Shown: positions 16,328 to 24,583 of the stretch, in pieces
How the letters are laid out: every line of letters starts with the position of its first letter
Numbering within the stretch: the first letter of the stretch is position 1
NCBI GenBank assembly: GCA_019187225.1
Contig: JABAQQ010000033.1
Coordinates: forward strand, 1,875-65,874
From: Saprospiraceae bacterium
Lineage (GTDB): Bacteria; Bacteroidota; Bacteroidia; Chitinophagales; Saprospiraceae
Direction of reading: 5' to 3'
Length of the DNA stretch: 64,000 nucleotides
Program-made: the position numbers and the translations under genes
The notes under the pieces: model-generated
Told to the model about the DNA's origin: nothing
The model's input: only the letters and a program-made list of their open reading frames with translations
The model's database searches: none

Positions 16328-16335
16328 TATTTTTG
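16328..16335 (+). promoter_or_regulatory. Bacteroidota promoter for glmS (TTTG-N22-TATTTTTG)
   Basis: The -7 element TATTTTTG lies 40 bp before the glmS start, with a TTTG at 16302-16305 as a possible -33 element. Confidence 0.55.
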
Positions 16336-16375
16336 AGGCTCGAAACTTTATTTTTTAACCTGAACCACTTGAATT

Positions 16376-18217
16376 ATGTGTGGAATCGTCGCCTACATCG
16401 GTACTCAGAAAGCCTACCCCATTGTCATCAAAGGTCTGCAACGCCTCGAATACCGGGGTTATGACAGCGCTGGCATCGCATTGCAAAACGGCAAGCTCAA
16501 CGTTTACAAGAAAAAAGGTAAGGTCGCTGACCTCGTTGCCTTCACGCACGACAAAAACACGAGCGGCAACGTCGGAATGGGGCATACCCGGTGGGCCACG
16601 CACGGCAAACCCGACGATACCAACGCCCACCCCCACATCAGCGGCAATGGCCGGCTTGTGTTGATCCACAACGGCATCATCGAGAATTATGCATTGCTGA
16701 AAAGCTCGCTGGTAAACCTCGGCCATGTCTTTAAAAGCGAAACAGATACGGAAGTGCTCGTCCATCTGATCGAAGAAGTGCAGCAGGCGGAAAATCTGCC
16801 TATTGAAGAAGCAGTGCGCCAAGCGCTTACACAAGTGCACGGCGCTTATGCCATCGTGGTGATGGACAGCGAAGACCCGAACAAACTCGTGGCTGCCCGC
16901 AAGAGCAGCCCGCTCGTCCTTGGCATCGGCGACAACGAATTCTTAGTCGCTTCGGACGCTACGCCCATCGTCGAACATACGAAAAACGTCGTCTATCTCA
17001 ACGACGAAGAGGTCGCTACCGTCACGCTCGACGGAGATATGATCATCAAAACGCTCAAAAATGAAGTGACCAACCCCGCTATCCACGAGATCGAACTGCA
17101 AATCGAGCAGTTGGAAAAAGGCGGCTACGATTACTTCATGCTCAAAGAGATTTTCGAGCAACCCACCACCATCGCCGAGTGCATGCGCGGACGCATGAAC
17201 GCCGAAGAAGGCTGGGTGCGTCTGGGCGGTATGGCCGAGCACCTGAAGCGCATGGTAAACGCCCAGCGCATGATCATCCTCGGTTGTGGTACTTCCTGGC
17301 ACGCCGGGATGATCGCCGAATACCTGTTTGAAGACCTTGCCCGCCTGCCGGTGGAAGTTGAGTACGCTTCCGAGTTCCGCTACCGCAACCCCGTCGTGCG
17401 CGACCAGGATGTCGTGCTTGCCATTTCGCAATCGGGCGAAACGGCGGATACTTATGCGGCCCTCGAACTGGCCAAAGAGAACGGCGCGCTCACCTATGGC
17501 ATCGTCAATGTCGTGGGCTCGTCCATTGCCCGGCTGACAGATTGCGGCTCCTACATCCACGTCGGCCCGGAAATAGGCGTGGCTTCCACCAAAGCTTTTA
17601 CCGGTCAGGTGACCATGCTGACCATGATGGCGCTTATCCTCGGCTACGAACGCGGCAGCCTGCCCAAATCGGAATATCAGATGTTGGTGCAGGAATTGAC
17701 GCTCATCCCCGGCAAAGTGGATGCCTTGCTCAAAAACTGCCATCAGCAGGTGAAATACATCGCCGGAGAATTCAAAGACGCCACCAACGCGCTCTACTTG
17801 GGACGGGGATACAATTTCCCGGTCGCACTCGAAGGCGCACTAAAACTGAAAGAGATCAGTTATATCCACGCCGAAGGCTACCCGGCGGCCGAGATGAAAC
17901 ACGGCCCCATCGCCCTGATTGACGAAAACATGCCCGTATTTGTTATCGCCACCAACAAGAGCGCCTACGAAAAGATCGTTTCCAACATTCAGGAAGTGAA
18001 AGCGCGCAAAGGCGTCGTCGTGGCTGTCGTGACCGAAGGCGACGAGACCATCAAACAACTCGCCGACTACACCATCGAAATCCCGGAAACGGAAGAACCG
18101 TTCACGCCGCTTTTGTCCGTCATACCGCTCCAATTGCTGGCCTACCACATTGCCGTCCTGCGCGGCTGCAACGTGGATCAGCCGCGGAACCTGGCGAAAT
18201 CGGTAACGGTGGAGTAA
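16376..18217 (+). CDS. glmS: Glutamine-fructose-6-phosphate aminotransferase (isomerising)
   Basis: The 613-residue enzyme makes glucosamine-6-phosphate from fructose-6-phosphate and glutamine, the first step to UDP-GlcNAc for peptidoglycan and lipid A. The N-terminal class II glutaminase starts at Met-Cys2 (nucleophile) and shows LEYRGYDSAG, GMGHTRWATHG and HNGIIENY. Two SIS domains follow (ILGCGTSWHAG with SQSGETADT; YLGRGYNFPVALEGALKLKE), and the end VDQPRNLAKSVTVE is diagnostic. Full length and intact. Confidence 0.97.
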   Translation: MCGIVAYIGTQKAYPIVIKGLQRLEYRGYDSAGIALQNGKLNVYKKKGKVADLVAFTHDKNTSGNVGMGHTRWATHGKPDDTNAHPHISGNGRLVLIHNGIIENYALLKSSLVNLGHVFKSETDTEVLVHLIEEVQQAENLPIEEAVRQALTQVHGAYAIVVMDSEDPNKLVAARKSSPLVLGIGDNEFLVASDATPIVEHTKNVVYLNDEEVATVTLDGDMIIKTLKNEVTNPAIHEIELQIEQLEKGGYDYFMLKEIFEQPTTIAECMRGRMNAEEGWVRLGGMAEHLKRMVNAQRMIILGCGTSWHAGMIAEYLFEDLARLPVEVEYASEFRYRNPVVRDQDVVLAISQSGETADTYAALELAKENGALTYGIVNVVGSSIARLTDCGSYIHVGPEIGVASTKAFTGQVTMLTMMALILGYERGSLPKSEYQMLVQELTLIPGKVDALLKNCHQQVKYIAGEFKDATNALYLGRGYNFPVALEGALKLKEISYIHAEGYPAAEMKHGPIALIDENMPVFVIATNKSAYEKIVSNIQEVKARKGVVVAVVTEGDETIKQLADYTIEIPETEEPFTPLLSVIPLQLLAYHIAVLRGCNVDQPRNLAKSVTVE

Positions 18218-18219
18218 AA

Positions 18220-18265
18220 GAGGATGTCTCATAAAAACGAAGAATCGGATTGATGAGACAGCCTC
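18220..18265. terminator. Hairpin downstream of glmS
   Basis: GAGG-A-TGTCTCAT pairs with ATGAGACA-G-CCTC around a 20-base loop, starting 3 bp after the glmS stop. It lacks a T-tract, so it may act in RNA stability rather than termination. Confidence 0.4.
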
Positions 18266-18292
18266 CATCCAACCATCCAACCATTTTTTAAA

Positions 18293-18994
18293 ATGAACAA
18301 AGTAGACATAGAATACAACACCGAAAAATCCCTGATCAAATACCCTGAATACGGCCGGTCCATCCAGGAGATGCTGCAATATGCCGTGACCATCGAATCG
18401 CGCCCGCTCCGGCAAAAGACGGTAGAGGCCATTATCGGTCTGATGATGCAACTCGTCCCACCCGGCGGCAACCGCAACATGGACGATTACCGCGAAAAAC
18501 TCTGGAACCATGCCTTTGCCATCGCCGATTACGCGCTGGACGTGACCCCACCGGCCAATATTATCATTCGCAAGGAAGAAGAGCGGCCCAAACCGGAGCC
18601 CGTCGGCTACCCTGCCTCGGCCACCCGTTTCCGGCACTATGGAAACAGCATTCAGGCGCTGATACAGAAAGCCATCGAAATGCCCGATGGCCCCAAAAAG
18701 GAAGGTTTCGTGGAGGTCATCGCTTCCTATATGAAACTGGCGTACAAGACCTGGAACAAAGAGCACTACGTCAGCGACGACATTGTAAAAGACGACCTCG
18801 TTATCCTTTCCGACGGTCAGCTCGAACTCCACGAGGGCTACGAGTCGCTCGACAAGCTCGCTGCGGGCGCAGGCCGCCACGACAAGGACCGCCGCTTCCA
18901 GAACCAGCGCAATCGCGGCAAACAAGGCAACGGCGGCGGACGCAAGCGCAACCGGGGCGGCGGTGGCGGCAATTTCCGGAAGCGGAAAAAATAA
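18293..18994 (+). CDS. DUF4290 protein with Arg/Gly-rich tail
   Basis: The 233-residue protein is DUF4290-like: IEYNTEKSLIKYPEYGRSIQ at the start and RFRHYGNSIQALIQKAI in the middle, two similar helical halves. The last 45 residues are almost all Arg, Lys, Gly, Asn and Gln, ending GGGGGNFRKRKK. Such RGG-like tails usually bind RNA, which is inference here. The domain is restricted mostly to Bacteroidota and its function is unknown. Confidence 0.8.
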   Translation: MNKVDIEYNTEKSLIKYPEYGRSIQEMLQYAVTIESRPLRQKTVEAIIGLMMQLVPPGGNRNMDDYREKLWNHAFAIADYALDVTPPANIIIRKEEERPKPEPVGYPASATRFRHYGNSIQALIQKAIEMPDGPKKEGFVEVIASYMKLAYKTWNKEHYVSDDIVKDDLVILSDGQLELHEGYESLDKLAAGAGRHDKDRRFQNQRNRGKQGNGGGRKRNRGGGGGNFRKRKK

Positions 18995-19018
18995 GTCAGC
19001 GCTGCTTTAATTCGTTTT

Positions 19019-20578
19019 ATGAAAACAACACTCTCCATTTCGCTGCGCCGGGCATTTCGCCTGGCGCAAATCGCTCATATACAAAAAGAAAAGAGCCTCG
19101 ACGACATCGTCGCCGAACAGCTTTCCGGGGCAACGGGTCGCCGTCAGTTTTTAAAAACTACCGTCCGGGCCGGGATGGTACTGGGTCTGGGAGGCCCTGC
19201 GCTGGCAGGCCATTTTCTGGAAAATTTTGATCGTCCGAAATACAAAGTCGCCATCGTCGGCGCCGGCATGGCGGGATTGAGCGCAGGTTATTTCCTGCGT
19301 CGCAAAGGCATACAGGCGACCATTTTTGAAGGCGACAAACGCCCCGGCGGTCGTATCAAAAGCGCGCGCATTTTCGACAACGGCAAGCTGACGACCGAGA
19401 TCGGCGCCGAGTTCATTGATACCAGCCATTCCGAAATGCTCTTTTTCGCCCGTATGCTCGGCTTAGAAGCCAAACTCATGGATGTAGAAACGGATAAGTT
19501 CGGAGAACGCGACGCTTTTTTCTTTGAAAACAGGCATCACACTCTCCGCGAAGTGCTGGACGAATTTAAAAACGTCTATCCGCACATCCTGGCCGACCAG
19601 AAAAAACTGGACGGCCGCCGGGCCGGCGACCTGGATAAAATTTCGATGGCCGGTTATATCGAAAGTCTGCCGATAAGCGCGTGGGTAAAAAAGATGCTGC
19701 ATTCCGCTTACTTAGGTGAAAACGGCATGGAAACCGACCGGCAAAGCGCCGCCAACCTGCTCAGCATTTTTGAGATCCGCGACAACAGGTTTTTCCCCTT
19801 CGGCGCCAGCGACGAGCGCTTCAAAGTCATTGGTGGCAATGAACAGATACCACAGGGGCTGGCAAAGATGCTGGAGCCGCAGATCCGCTACGAACACAAA
19901 CTCCTCTCCGTCAGGGAAAATAACAATAAATGCCTGACGCTTGCTTTTTCCCAAAATGGCACGACAAAAGAAGAAATCTTCGATATCGCCATTCTTGCGC
20001 TGCCCTTCACGATCCTGCGCGAATTGGATATTAAAATGGACCTGCCGGCGCTCAAGCGTCGCGTCATAGTGGAATTGGGCTACGGTACCAACACAAAATT
20101 CATCGTGGAAACGAAGGAGCGCACCTGGCGGGAAGCGGGCTATCGCGGTTATCTGTTCAACGAACAAATTCCCAACGGCTGGGACAGCGCCCAGATGCAA
20201 CAGAACAACCGGGGCCCGGGCACTTTCACCTGCTTTTTCGGCGGCGACCGGGGGAAAGCCGCTGCGCGCGGCACGGAAAAAGAACAATTGGCTCACGTAT
20301 TGCCCGGACTGGACGGCGCATTTCCCGGTACCGGCGCGAGCTTGACGGGCAATATGGAGCTCGCCCACTGGCCCGCCAATCCTTTCGTAAAAGCCAGTTA
20401 TTCCTGTTTCGGCGTGGGACAAGCCACCGCCTTCGAAGGCGCAGCCTTCGAACCGGTACGGCGGCTTTATTTTGCCGGCGAACATTGCAGCACCGATTTC
20501 TGGGGCTTTATGAACGGCGCTGCCGAGACCGGGCGGCGGGCGGCGGAAAAGGTTTTGACAAAAATGCGGGTGCGGTGA
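19019..20578 (+). CDS. Flavin-containing amine oxidase
   Basis: The 519-residue FAD enzyme has a twin-arginine-type leader region (GRRQFLKTTVRAGMVLGLGG, residues about 40-59), the dinucleotide-binding motif VAIVGAGMAGLSAGYFLRRKG (about 77-97), the amine-oxidase block FEGDKRPGGRI and the C-terminal FAD block LYFAGEHCSTDFWGFMNGAAETG. It probably oxidises an amine or amino acid in the periplasm with release of H2O2. The TAT motif is unusually far from the N-terminus, so ATG 19019 could be too early, although no closer ATG exists before the motif. A ligand-gated channel homologue starts 28 bp downstream. Confidence 0.85.
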   Translation: MKTTLSISLRRAFRLAQIAHIQKEKSLDDIVAEQLSGATGRRQFLKTTVRAGMVLGLGGPALAGHFLENFDRPKYKVAIVGAGMAGLSAGYFLRRKGIQATIFEGDKRPGGRIKSARIFDNGKLTTEIGAEFIDTSHSEMLFFARMLGLEAKLMDVETDKFGERDAFFFENRHHTLREVLDEFKNVYPHILADQKKLDGRRAGDLDKISMAGYIESLPISAWVKKMLHSAYLGENGMETDRQSAANLLSIFEIRDNRFFPFGASDERFKVIGGNEQIPQGLAKMLEPQIRYEHKLLSVRENNNKCLTLAFSQNGTTKEEIFDIAILALPFTILRELDIKMDLPALKRRVIVELGYGTNTKFIVETKERTWREAGYRGYLFNEQIPNGWDSAQMQQNNRGPGTFTCFFGGDRGKAAARGTEKEQLAHVLPGLDGAFPGTGASLTGNMELAHWPANPFVKASYSCFGVGQATAFEGAAFEPVRRLYFAGEHCSTDFWGFMNGAAETGRRAAEKVLTKMRVR

Positions 20579-20579
20579 T

Positions 20580-20587
20580 TACTTTTG
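20580..20587 (+). promoter_or_regulatory. Bacteroidota promoter (TTTG-N22-TACTTTTG)
   Basis: The -7 element TACTTTTG starts 2 bp after the amine oxidase stop, with a TTTG at 20554-20557. It could transcribe the channel gene (start 20606) independently. Confidence 0.5.
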
Positions 20588-20605
20588 ACCGAAAACACCT
20601 TTGCC

Positions 20606-21559
20606 ATGTATTCCCGAGGATTTCTTTTTCTTTTTTGCCTCTTTTCGTTCGGTTCATTCCATGCGGCCGCCCAGCCCCAACAAGTCCGCGTCGGCGTTTA
20701 CCTGATGAACCTCTACGACCTGAACATGGACGAGCACTCTTTCTACGCGGATTTTTACATCTGGTTCAAGTGGAAAGGCGATATTGACCCGACGGAGATC
20801 GAGTTTGTCAATTCCATCGAAAAATGGAGCATGGCTTATACCCAGTCGGGCGACAGCAGCAACATGGCACTCCGGGATGGTACCAACTACCGGATTTACA
20901 GGGTGGAAGGGCGCTTTTTTCATTCGTTTTCGCTCAACCGCTTCCCGCTGGACGTGCATGCGCTCGATATACAGATCGAAAGCCCCGAGCATTCTGCCGA
21001 TTCGCTCGTTTATTTGCCCGACAACGATGCCGCCGAGATCCGCAACACACTCAAATTGGTGGGTTGGGAAACCAAAGGCTGCCACCTCAAATCGAAAGTG
21101 CACGATTACGGCACCGATTTTGGCAATCCCGAAGAAAATGCCCAGCGATACAGCAACCTGACTTATACCATCACGCTGGCGCGCCCGGTCAGTTATTTTT
21201 TGCTGAAAATGCTGCTGCCGATCCTGATCGTCATGCTGGTCAGCATTGGTGCGCTGATCCTGCATCCCTCACACATAGACACCCGTTCGTCGCTGCCCAT
21301 CGGCGGGCTGCTCACGGCAGTTTTTCTCCAGCAATCGTACAGCGATGCTTTGCCCGACACAGGCTATATGGTGTTGATGGACAAAATTTACCTATTGTGT
21401 TATTTTCTCATTTCGCTGGTGCTGCTGCAAGTCATCCGGGCGGGCAACGACCTGCTGCGCGCCAAACCCGAACACCTCATCATTCGCCGGGAGCGGCGGC
21501 TGGCGCGGCTTTATTTCGTCGTTTTCGCTGTGGGCGTTTTGGTTTTGAGCGTTTTATGA
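20606..21559 (+). CDS. Pentameric ligand-gated ion channel (Cys-loop family) homologue
   Basis: This 317-residue protein has a signal peptide (MYSRGFLFLFCLFSFGSFHAAAQ), a beta-sandwich ligand domain (residues about 25-195) and four membrane helices. The Cys-loop region is prokaryotic in style, with RFPLDVHALDIQIES and no disulfide. M1 is FLLKMLLPILIVMLVSIGAL, M2 starts SSLPIGGLLTAVFLQQSYSD, M3 TGYMVLMDKIYLLCYFLISL, and a short M4 (LYFVVFAVGVLVLSVL) ends the protein. The LP-x-T-x-Y...D-K-x-x-L-x-x-Y pattern after M2 matches the pLGIC family (GLIC, ELIC). Ligand and ion are not readable; the amine oxidase upstream suggests an amine. Confidence 0.82.
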   Translation: MYSRGFLFLFCLFSFGSFHAAAQPQQVRVGVYLMNLYDLNMDEHSFYADFYIWFKWKGDIDPTEIEFVNSIEKWSMAYTQSGDSSNMALRDGTNYRIYRVEGRFFHSFSLNRFPLDVHALDIQIESPEHSADSLVYLPDNDAAEIRNTLKLVGWETKGCHLKSKVHDYGTDFGNPEENAQRYSNLTYTITLARPVSYFLLKMLLPILIVMLVSIGALILHPSHIDTRSSLPIGGLLTAVFLQQSYSDALPDTGYMVLMDKIYLLCYFLISLVLLQVIRAGNDLLRAKPEHLIIRRERRLARLYFVVFAVGVLVLSVL

Positions 21560-21621
21560 TTCCAAAAGACGTTTATTTGTTTATATGGCGATAAGTAATC
21601 AGACAAAATAAATCGAAGTTA

Positions 21622-21674
21622 GACATTGGACATTTGACCCTGACAACCAATCATTTGGCCAAATGTCCAATGTC
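21622..21674. repeat. 15-bp perfect inverted repeat
   Basis: GACATTGGACATTTG (21622-21636) and CAAATGTCCAATGTC (21660-21674) flank 23 bases. It lies 62 bp after the channel gene and may act as terminator. Related words recur just after it, at 21681-21691. Confidence 0.55.
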
Positions 21675-21742
21675 AAAAATCCATTGTCCATGTACTTAAT
21701 GTTTATTTGATAACAACTTTTGCTCAAGTAGTGCGAGGTGGA

Positions 21743-21750
21743 TACTTTTG
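21743..21750 (+). promoter_or_regulatory. Bacteroidota promoter (TTTG-N20-TACTTTTG)
   Basis: TTTG at 21719-21722 and TACTTTTG at 21743-21750 have near-ideal spacing, 50 bp before the first rhomboid gene. Confidence 0.6.
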
Positions 21751-21799
21751 GGCGTTTATTTAAAAAGACAAAAACTGCGCTTCCTGCCATACACTCCTG

Positions 21800-22468
21800 A
21801 TGTCCTATTTCCAATTCTACCAGCCTTTTTCCGGCGTCGTCCGGCACCTGATCATTATCAATGTTTTGATGTTTATCGGCACCTATGTCCTGCTGGGCCA
21901 GGAACATCTGGATCGCAGCATCGGTGAATACGATGTGTTGGGCCGTTTACAGCTCGCGGCCTTTATGCCGGGGTCGGAGCATTTTCAACCGTTCCAGATC
22001 GCGACACACATGTTCATGCACGGCGACCTGATGCACCTGGCTTTCAATATGTTGTCCCTGTATATATTCGGCCCGATGGTAGAAGCAGTGTGGGGGCACA
22101 AGCGGTTTTTGTTTTACTACCTGTTTTGCGGGATTGGGGCGTACGGCTTGCATGTGGGGGTGCAGTGGTGGGAGCTCGAACAGGCCGGAATTGATCCGCG
22201 GGCGTGGAACGGTCCGATGTTGGGCGCTTCGGGCGCTATTTTTGGTATTTATGTAGCATTCGCATGGCTTTTTCCCAACCAGGTGATCAGCTTGTTGTTT
22301 CCACCCGTATCTTTGAAAGCCAAATATTTCGTTCCTATCATGGCGGGGCTTGAGTTGTTCTACGGCGTTCGCGGGTATTCAACGGGCATCGCGCATTTCG
22401 CTCACTTAGGCGGCGCGGTTTTTGGTTTCCTTTTGATAATACTTTGGTACCGGGGGCGTTTGCGATGA
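21800..22468 (+). CDS. Rhomboid-family intramembrane serine protease 1
   Basis: The 222-residue polytopic protein has the rhomboid signatures: HMFMHGDLMHLAFNMLSLYIFG (loop 1 and TM2), the catalytic serine in LGASGAIFG and the catalytic histidine in HFAHLGGAVFG. Rhomboids cut membrane-anchored substrates within or near the bilayer. It is the first of three closely spaced genes (second rhomboid after 44 bp, EEP-family hydrolase overlapping), read from a well-formed promoter. Confidence 0.92.
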   Translation: MSYFQFYQPFSGVVRHLIIINVLMFIGTYVLLGQEHLDRSIGEYDVLGRLQLAAFMPGSEHFQPFQIATHMFMHGDLMHLAFNMLSLYIFGPMVEAVWGHKRFLFYYLFCGIGAYGLHVGVQWWELEQAGIDPRAWNGPMLGASGAIFGIYVAFAWLFPNQVISLLFPPVSLKAKYFVPIMAGLELFYGVRGYSTGIAHFAHLGGAVFGFLLIILWYRGRLR

Positions 22469-22512
22469 CGAACACGAACTGACAACTAAGAACCAATAAC
22501 CATCAACTAACA

Positions 22513-23445
22513 ATGGCGGTTTTCAGGTCAATCTGGGAGGACATCAAACATTCTTTTCGCGCAGGCAACATGGTGACCCGCCTGGTCATCCTCAACTTCG
22601 CCATATTTGTGCTGGTGAAGATCATTTTTGTCCTGCTCTGGCTGGCGATGCCAGGCAACCGCGACAAAGCCGGCGACCTGTTCGAGCAGGGGTTATTGTT
22701 CTTTTGTATGCCGGGCGACTGGCGGCTGCTGTGGCACGTATGGGCGCCGTTCACGAGTATGTTCCTGCACGAAGGATTCGGGCATTTTCTGGGCAATATC
22801 ATCGCCTTGTACCTGTTCGGCGTCATCGTGGGCGACCTGATCGGCGACCGGCGCGTGCTGCCGATCTACCTGCTGGGCGGTCTGGTTGGCAACGTGTTGT
22901 ACCTGATCTCGGCCCAGTTTATGCCGTATGTCGGCTCGTATGCGCTGGGCGCTTCGGGGGCCATCATGGCGTTGGCAGGGGCGGCGCTCATTCTGGCGCC
23001 CGACTACCGCGTCATGCTTTTTTTGCTGGGCGAGGTAAAGGTGAAATACATCGTCCTGGTGTTGGTCTTGCTCGATCTGGTGGGCATCGCCAATCAAAGC
23101 AATACCGGCGGCCATGCGGCGCACATCGGAGGCTTTGCTGCCGGATGCTGGTTCGTGTTCCAACTGCGCGACAATAAGGATTGGTCCGAACCGATCAACC
23201 GCCTGCTCGATAAAATGATGGGCTGGATATTACCTGCCCGTCCGCGCCCCAAAAAGGCGAAGCGCAAAACCCAACCCGCCTTCCGCGCGACTTTCGGCGG
23301 CGCCAAAGGCAGCGGCGTCAGCGACACGACCGATATGTCGTTCCAGGAGCGCCTCGACGCCATTCTGGACAAGATCAAAGAGAAAGGTTACGAAAATCTC
23401 AGCCAGGAAGAGAAGGATTTCCTTTATGAAGCGAGCAAGAAATGA
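22513..23445 (+). CDS. Rhomboid-family protease 2 with C-terminal cytoplasmic extension
   Basis: The 310-residue protein has a rhomboid core (SMFLHEGFGHFLGNIIALYLFG; catalytic GASGAI; AAHIGGFAAG) and an extra 90-residue tail. The tail is basic (ARPRPKKAKRKT) and ends with a helical segment SFQERLDAILDKIKEKGYENLSQEEKDFL, a motif seen at the C-terminus of many Bacteroidota rhomboids. The 44-bp gap to the upstream rhomboid suggests cotranscription. Its stop overlaps the next ATG (ATGA). Confidence 0.92.
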   Translation: MAVFRSIWEDIKHSFRAGNMVTRLVILNFAIFVLVKIIFVLLWLAMPGNRDKAGDLFEQGLLFFCMPGDWRLLWHVWAPFTSMFLHEGFGHFLGNIIALYLFGVIVGDLIGDRRVLPIYLLGGLVGNVLYLISAQFMPYVGSYALGASGAIMALAGAALILAPDYRVMLFLLGEVKVKYIVLVLVLLDLVGIANQSNTGGHAAHIGGFAAGCWFVFQLRDNKDWSEPINRLLDKMMGWILPARPRPKKAKRKTQPAFRATFGGAKGSGVSDTTDMSFQERLDAILDKIKEKGYENLSQEEKDFLYEASKK

Positions 23446-24491
23446 GGTATCTCATCAAAAATGCATTCAAAATCCTGAGCGCAGCGGTCGTTACACTGAC
23501 GCTGCTGGCTTATGTGTGTCCGCATGTGAACCCCGCTTCTTTCCGCTGGCTGACGTTCTTCGGCACCGCTTTCCCCTGGTTGCTCCTGGCGAACCTCCTG
23601 TTGATGGCCATGTGGGCCTGGCGTCTGAACCGCTTCGCGTTGTATCACCTGGGTATCCTGGCTTTCGGCTGGCAATACATCACCGGATTTATCGGCTTCG
23701 ATGTGGGAAAAGATCGGGTGCCGGAAGGCGCCGTAACCATTGCGACGCATAATATCGGCGGCATCTGGCGTGGTCAACATTTTATTTCCGATTCAATGCG
23801 GGAAAAAACAGCGGAACGATATACCCGCTTCTGGCAGAACAATGGCATGCCCGACGTCCTTTGCCTGCAGGAGATCAGCGGCAAATTTTATCATCTGCTG
23901 GCCCAAAAAATGGGTTACGAATACACGTTCAATCTGAAAAAAGGCACGGTCATATTCAGCCGCTATCCGATAGAGGCGGGCGGCGAAATACCATTTGGGA
24001 AAACGTCCAATTCCTCCCTGTGGGCCGATATTCGGATTGGAAAGAACCTGAAGCGATTCTACAACGTTCATTTACAATCGAATAAAGTCTCAGTTACTAC
24101 AGAAAAGGTGATCGGAGACCCGGATTTGAACGAAGGTGAGACCTGGCGGCAGATCGGCGGCGTGCTCCATCGCGTGGGCGGCGCCACGAGCGTCCGTGCC
24201 GACCAGGCGCAGCGCGTTCGCCAACACCTGGTTGCCTCTCCCCATCCCGTTGTCGTTTGCGGCGACTTCAACGACACCCCCAATTCTTATGTTTACACGC
24301 ACATTGCAGAAGGCCTTACCGACACTTTTCGCGCCAAAGGCCTCGGCCTGGGCACCACTTTCGCCGGCGCGCTTCCCCTGCTCCGCATTGATTATATCCT
24401 GACAGAGAAGAGTATAGCCACCTTCTCATGCCGCACCATTCGCGGCGGCGGGTCGGATCATTATCCGGTGGTGGTGGCGGTGGGCATATAA
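23442..24491 (+). CDS. Membrane-anchored endonuclease/exonuclease/phosphatase family protein
   Basis: The 349-residue protein has three N-terminal membrane helices (about residues 8-85) and an EEP catalytic domain (about 95-349). The domain shows ATHNIGG, CLQEISGKF (metal-binding Glu), the NVHLQS-type strand, VVVCGDFNDTPNS (D-x-N) and GGGSDHYPVV (catalytic Asp-His). Substrates in this superfamily range from DNA to phospholipids, so specificity is open. Its ATG overlaps the stop of rhomboid 2, indicating translational coupling. Confidence 0.87.
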   Translation: MRYLIKNAFKILSAAVVTLTLLAYVCPHVNPASFRWLTFFGTAFPWLLLANLLLMAMWAWRLNRFALYHLGILAFGWQYITGFIGFDVGKDRVPEGAVTIATHNIGGIWRGQHFISDSMREKTAERYTRFWQNNGMPDVLCLQEISGKFYHLLAQKMGYEYTFNLKKGTVIFSRYPIEAGGEIPFGKTSNSSLWADIRIGKNLKRFYNVHLQSNKVSVTTEKVIGDPDLNEGETWRQIGGVLHRVGGATSVRADQAQRVRQHLVASPHPVVVCGDFNDTPNSYVYTHIAEGLTDTFRAKGLGLGTTFAGALPLLRIDYILTEKSIATFSCRTIRGGGSDHYPVVVAVGI

Positions 24492-24533
24492 ATCTCGGGT
24501 GTCAATTGACGCATATTTTTCGCTCTAAAAAAA

Positions 24534-24567
24534 CCGTCCACCGTCTGCCGTCTACCGTCTACCGTCT
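24534..24567. repeat. CCGTCYA heptamer repeat upstream of cysS
   Basis: Nearly five units (CCGTCCA, CCGTCTG, CCGTCTA, CCGTCTA, CCGTCT) end 3 bp before the cysS promoter box. Confidence 0.8.
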
Positions 24568-24570
24568 TTT

Positions 24571-24578
24571 TACCTTTG
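24571..24578 (+). promoter_or_regulatory. Bacteroidota -7 element (TACCTTTG)
   Basis: A perfect TAnnTTTG lies 5 bp before the first candidate cysS ATG (24584), so the leader is extremely short or absent. Confidence 0.5.
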
Positions 24579-24583
24579 TGCCC

